NCBI GenBank assembly: GCA_030627725.1
Contig: DAOVSZ010000148.1
Location: forward strand, 1 to 6,814
Direction: 5' to 3'
Origin: Desulfobulbaceae bacterium
GTDB taxonomy: Bacteria > Desulfobacterota > Desulfobulbia > Desulfobulbales > DAOVSZ01
DNA: 6,814 nucleotides
Shown: piece after piece, positions 5,746 through 6,814 of the stretch
How positions within the stretch are numbered: the stretch's first letter is position 1
Layout: the number at the start of each line of letters is the position of its first letter
Program-made: the position numbers and the translations under genes
The notes under the pieces: model-generated
What the model was told of the DNA's origin: nothing
Database searches by the model: none
Seen by the model: the letters and a program-made list of their open reading frames with translations, nothing else

Positions 5746-6138
5746 TTACCTCTTTGAAAACTGGAAGCTCGCCCTGGCTCCTTTTTTCCCATACTTCTTT
5801 CTCTCTTTGACCCTGGGGTCACGGGTGAGGAGACCTGCTTTCTTCAAAGTCAGTCTGTATTCGGAGTCAACCTCAAGCAGGGCCTTTGAAATACCGTGCC
5901 GAAGGGCCTCGGACTGTGCAGACTTGCCGCCGCCTTTCACAGTGGCGTACACATCGAATTTTCCAATGGTATCTGTGAGCTGAAATGGCTTTTCAACCGC
6001 TTGCTTGCCCAGCAGACCGCCAAAATATTCATCCATGCTCTTTTTGTTGACCTGAATTGTACCCTCACCAGGTTTGAGCCAGACCCTAGCAATTGCCGTC
6101 TTTCTTTTTCCAGTTGCATATAACCTTTGTTCAGCCAT
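5746..6138 (-). CDS. rpsI: 30S ribosomal protein S9
   Basis: The 130-residue protein has the standard S9 length and layout. It starts YATGKRKTAIARVWLKPGEG, has GGGKSAQSEALRHGISKALL in the middle, and ends with the basic tail RDPRVKERKKYGKKGARASF and the conserved terminal SKR that reaches the ribosomal P site. ATG 6138 has a GGAG ribosome binding site 6 nt upstream. It is 60 bp after rplM, the usual L13-S9 pair, and probably shares its transcript. The terminator at 5662-5694 follows. Confidence 0.98.
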   Translation of the reverse strand: MAEQRLYATGKRKTAIARVWLKPGEGTIQVNKKSMDEYFGGLLGKQAVEKPFQLTDTIGKFDVYATVKGGGKSAQSEALRHGISKALLEVDSEYRLTLKKAGLLTRDPRVKERKKYGKKGARASFQFSKR

Positions 6139-6198
6139 TATTTACTCCATCATATACTGTTTCTATCTTATTGAAATCATTGAATACAAACTCTACGC

Positions 6199-6648
6199 TT
6201 ATGACTTTTCGCGAGGTTGGCATAATTCCAGGATTTCAGGCTGCTGTGACTCGTGAGGATGCTCTTTTCCGATATAAATCTTCAGTTTCCGAAGCTGACT
6301 GCGGCCCAGGCTGTTTTTAGAAAGCATGCCTCTTACCGCCTGAAGAATGAGTTCTTCCGGTTTCTTCTCAAGCATCTCAGTGGCGGTACGCTGCTTCAAC
6401 CCACCCATATATCCGGAATGACGGTAGTAGATCTTGTCATCCCATTTCTTTCCGGTAAGCCTGATCTTTTCTGCATTTACCACCACGATGAAATCACCTG
6501 TGTCCATAAAAGTCGAATAATTCGGCTTATGCTTGCCGCGCAGACGGATGGCAATTTCAGAAGCAAGCCTGCCCAGAATCTTGTTCTCGGCATCAACAAC
6601 ATACCATTTCTTCTCAATGTCTTTGACAGGTGTTAAATACGTTTTCAT
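6199..6648 (-). CDS. rplM: 50S ribosomal protein L13
   Basis: L13 is an early-assembly protein of the large ribosomal subunit. The 149-residue sequence has the family signatures WYVVDAENKILGRLASEIA, LRGKHKP, MDTGDFIVVVNAEKI, YYRHSGYMGGLK and GMLSKNSLGR, ending with HPHESQQPEILEL. About seven residues (CQPREKS) extend beyond the E. coli-type end; this is mild variation. ATG 6648 has GAGGAA about 7 nt upstream. It is the first gene of the rplM-rpsI pair and lies just after the tRNA-Gly terminator. A promoter should lie in roughly 6660-6700, but only weak hexamers (TATGTT about 30 nt before the start) are visible. Confidence 0.98.
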   Translation of the reverse strand: MKTYLTPVKDIEKKWYVVDAENKILGRLASEIAIRLRGKHKPNYSTFMDTGDFIVVVNAEKIRLTGKKWDDKIYYRHSGYMGGLKQRTATEMLEKKPEELILQAVRGMLSKNSLGRSQLRKLKIYIGKEHPHESQQPEILELCQPREKS

Positions 6649-6698
6649 GATCTATTCCTCATCCGCGCATAACATACAAATGTTTTGCGAACTAATTT

Positions 6699-6726
6699 AA
6701 AAAAGATCCGAATCATATTCGAATCT
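6699..6726 (-). terminator. Terminator of tRNA-Gly
   Basis: On the minus strand a 10-bp stem (6717-6726 with 6704-6713, one G-U pair) closes a 3-base loop and is followed by a T-run (6703-6699). It lies 11 nt after the tRNA 3' end, separating the tRNA transcript from rplM. Confidence 0.75.
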
Positions 6727-6737
6727 TAGCAAATCCG

Positions 6738-6812
<75 letters not shown>

Positions 6813-6814
6813 AC

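Noticed and set aside
6253..6636. Antisense open frame across rplM
   Set aside because: It is a shadow of the conserved L13 gene on the opposite strand.

Overview
The window looks like a chromosomal segment of a Gram-negative bacterium of moderate G+C. It carries outer-membrane lipid-transport (Mla/PqiB-type) genes with an auxiliary lipoprotein, standard bacterial L13, S9 and TruA proteins, and a class Ib aspartate aminotransferase. The protein style and the rplM-rpsI-argC-truA order suggest a Desulfobacterota (former Deltaproteobacteria) lineage such as the Desulfobulbales. That assignment is inference; no search was possible.

The left part (1-1915, + strand) holds an MCE/MlaD-family protein followed 7 bp later by an ABC-transport auxiliary lipoprotein. 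These are the periplasmic and outer-membrane partners of an ABC lipid transporter whose ATPase and permease would be expected upstream of the window. The pair is bracketed by two inverted copies of a short non-coding mobile element. The left copy (1-111) is cut by the window edge. The right copy (1958-2127) is complete: 170 bp, perfect 12-bp terminal inverted repeats beginning GTAAC, and a perfect 8-bp target-site duplication (TTAAATTC) on both sides. It carries no gene and looks like a MITE, possibly driven by an IS66-type transposase.

The middle holds a 65-residue protein of unknown function (2209-2406, + strand). It ends at a strong bidirectional terminator (2429-2473) shared with the convergent aminotransferase gene.

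The right part (2507-6812) is entirely on the minus strand. In transcription order it reads tRNA-Gly(GCC), its terminator, rplM, rpsI, a terminator, argC, truA (the last two overlapping as TGATG), and aspC. It combines translation machinery (tRNA, L13, S9, TruA) with amino-acid metabolism (ArgC, aspartate aminotransferase). A terminator stands only about 26 nt before argC, so the source of argC-truA transcription is unclear.

No CRISPR array, rRNA, prophage, toxin-antitoxin or defence gene was seen. The most unusual content is the MITE-like element and its inverted partner.
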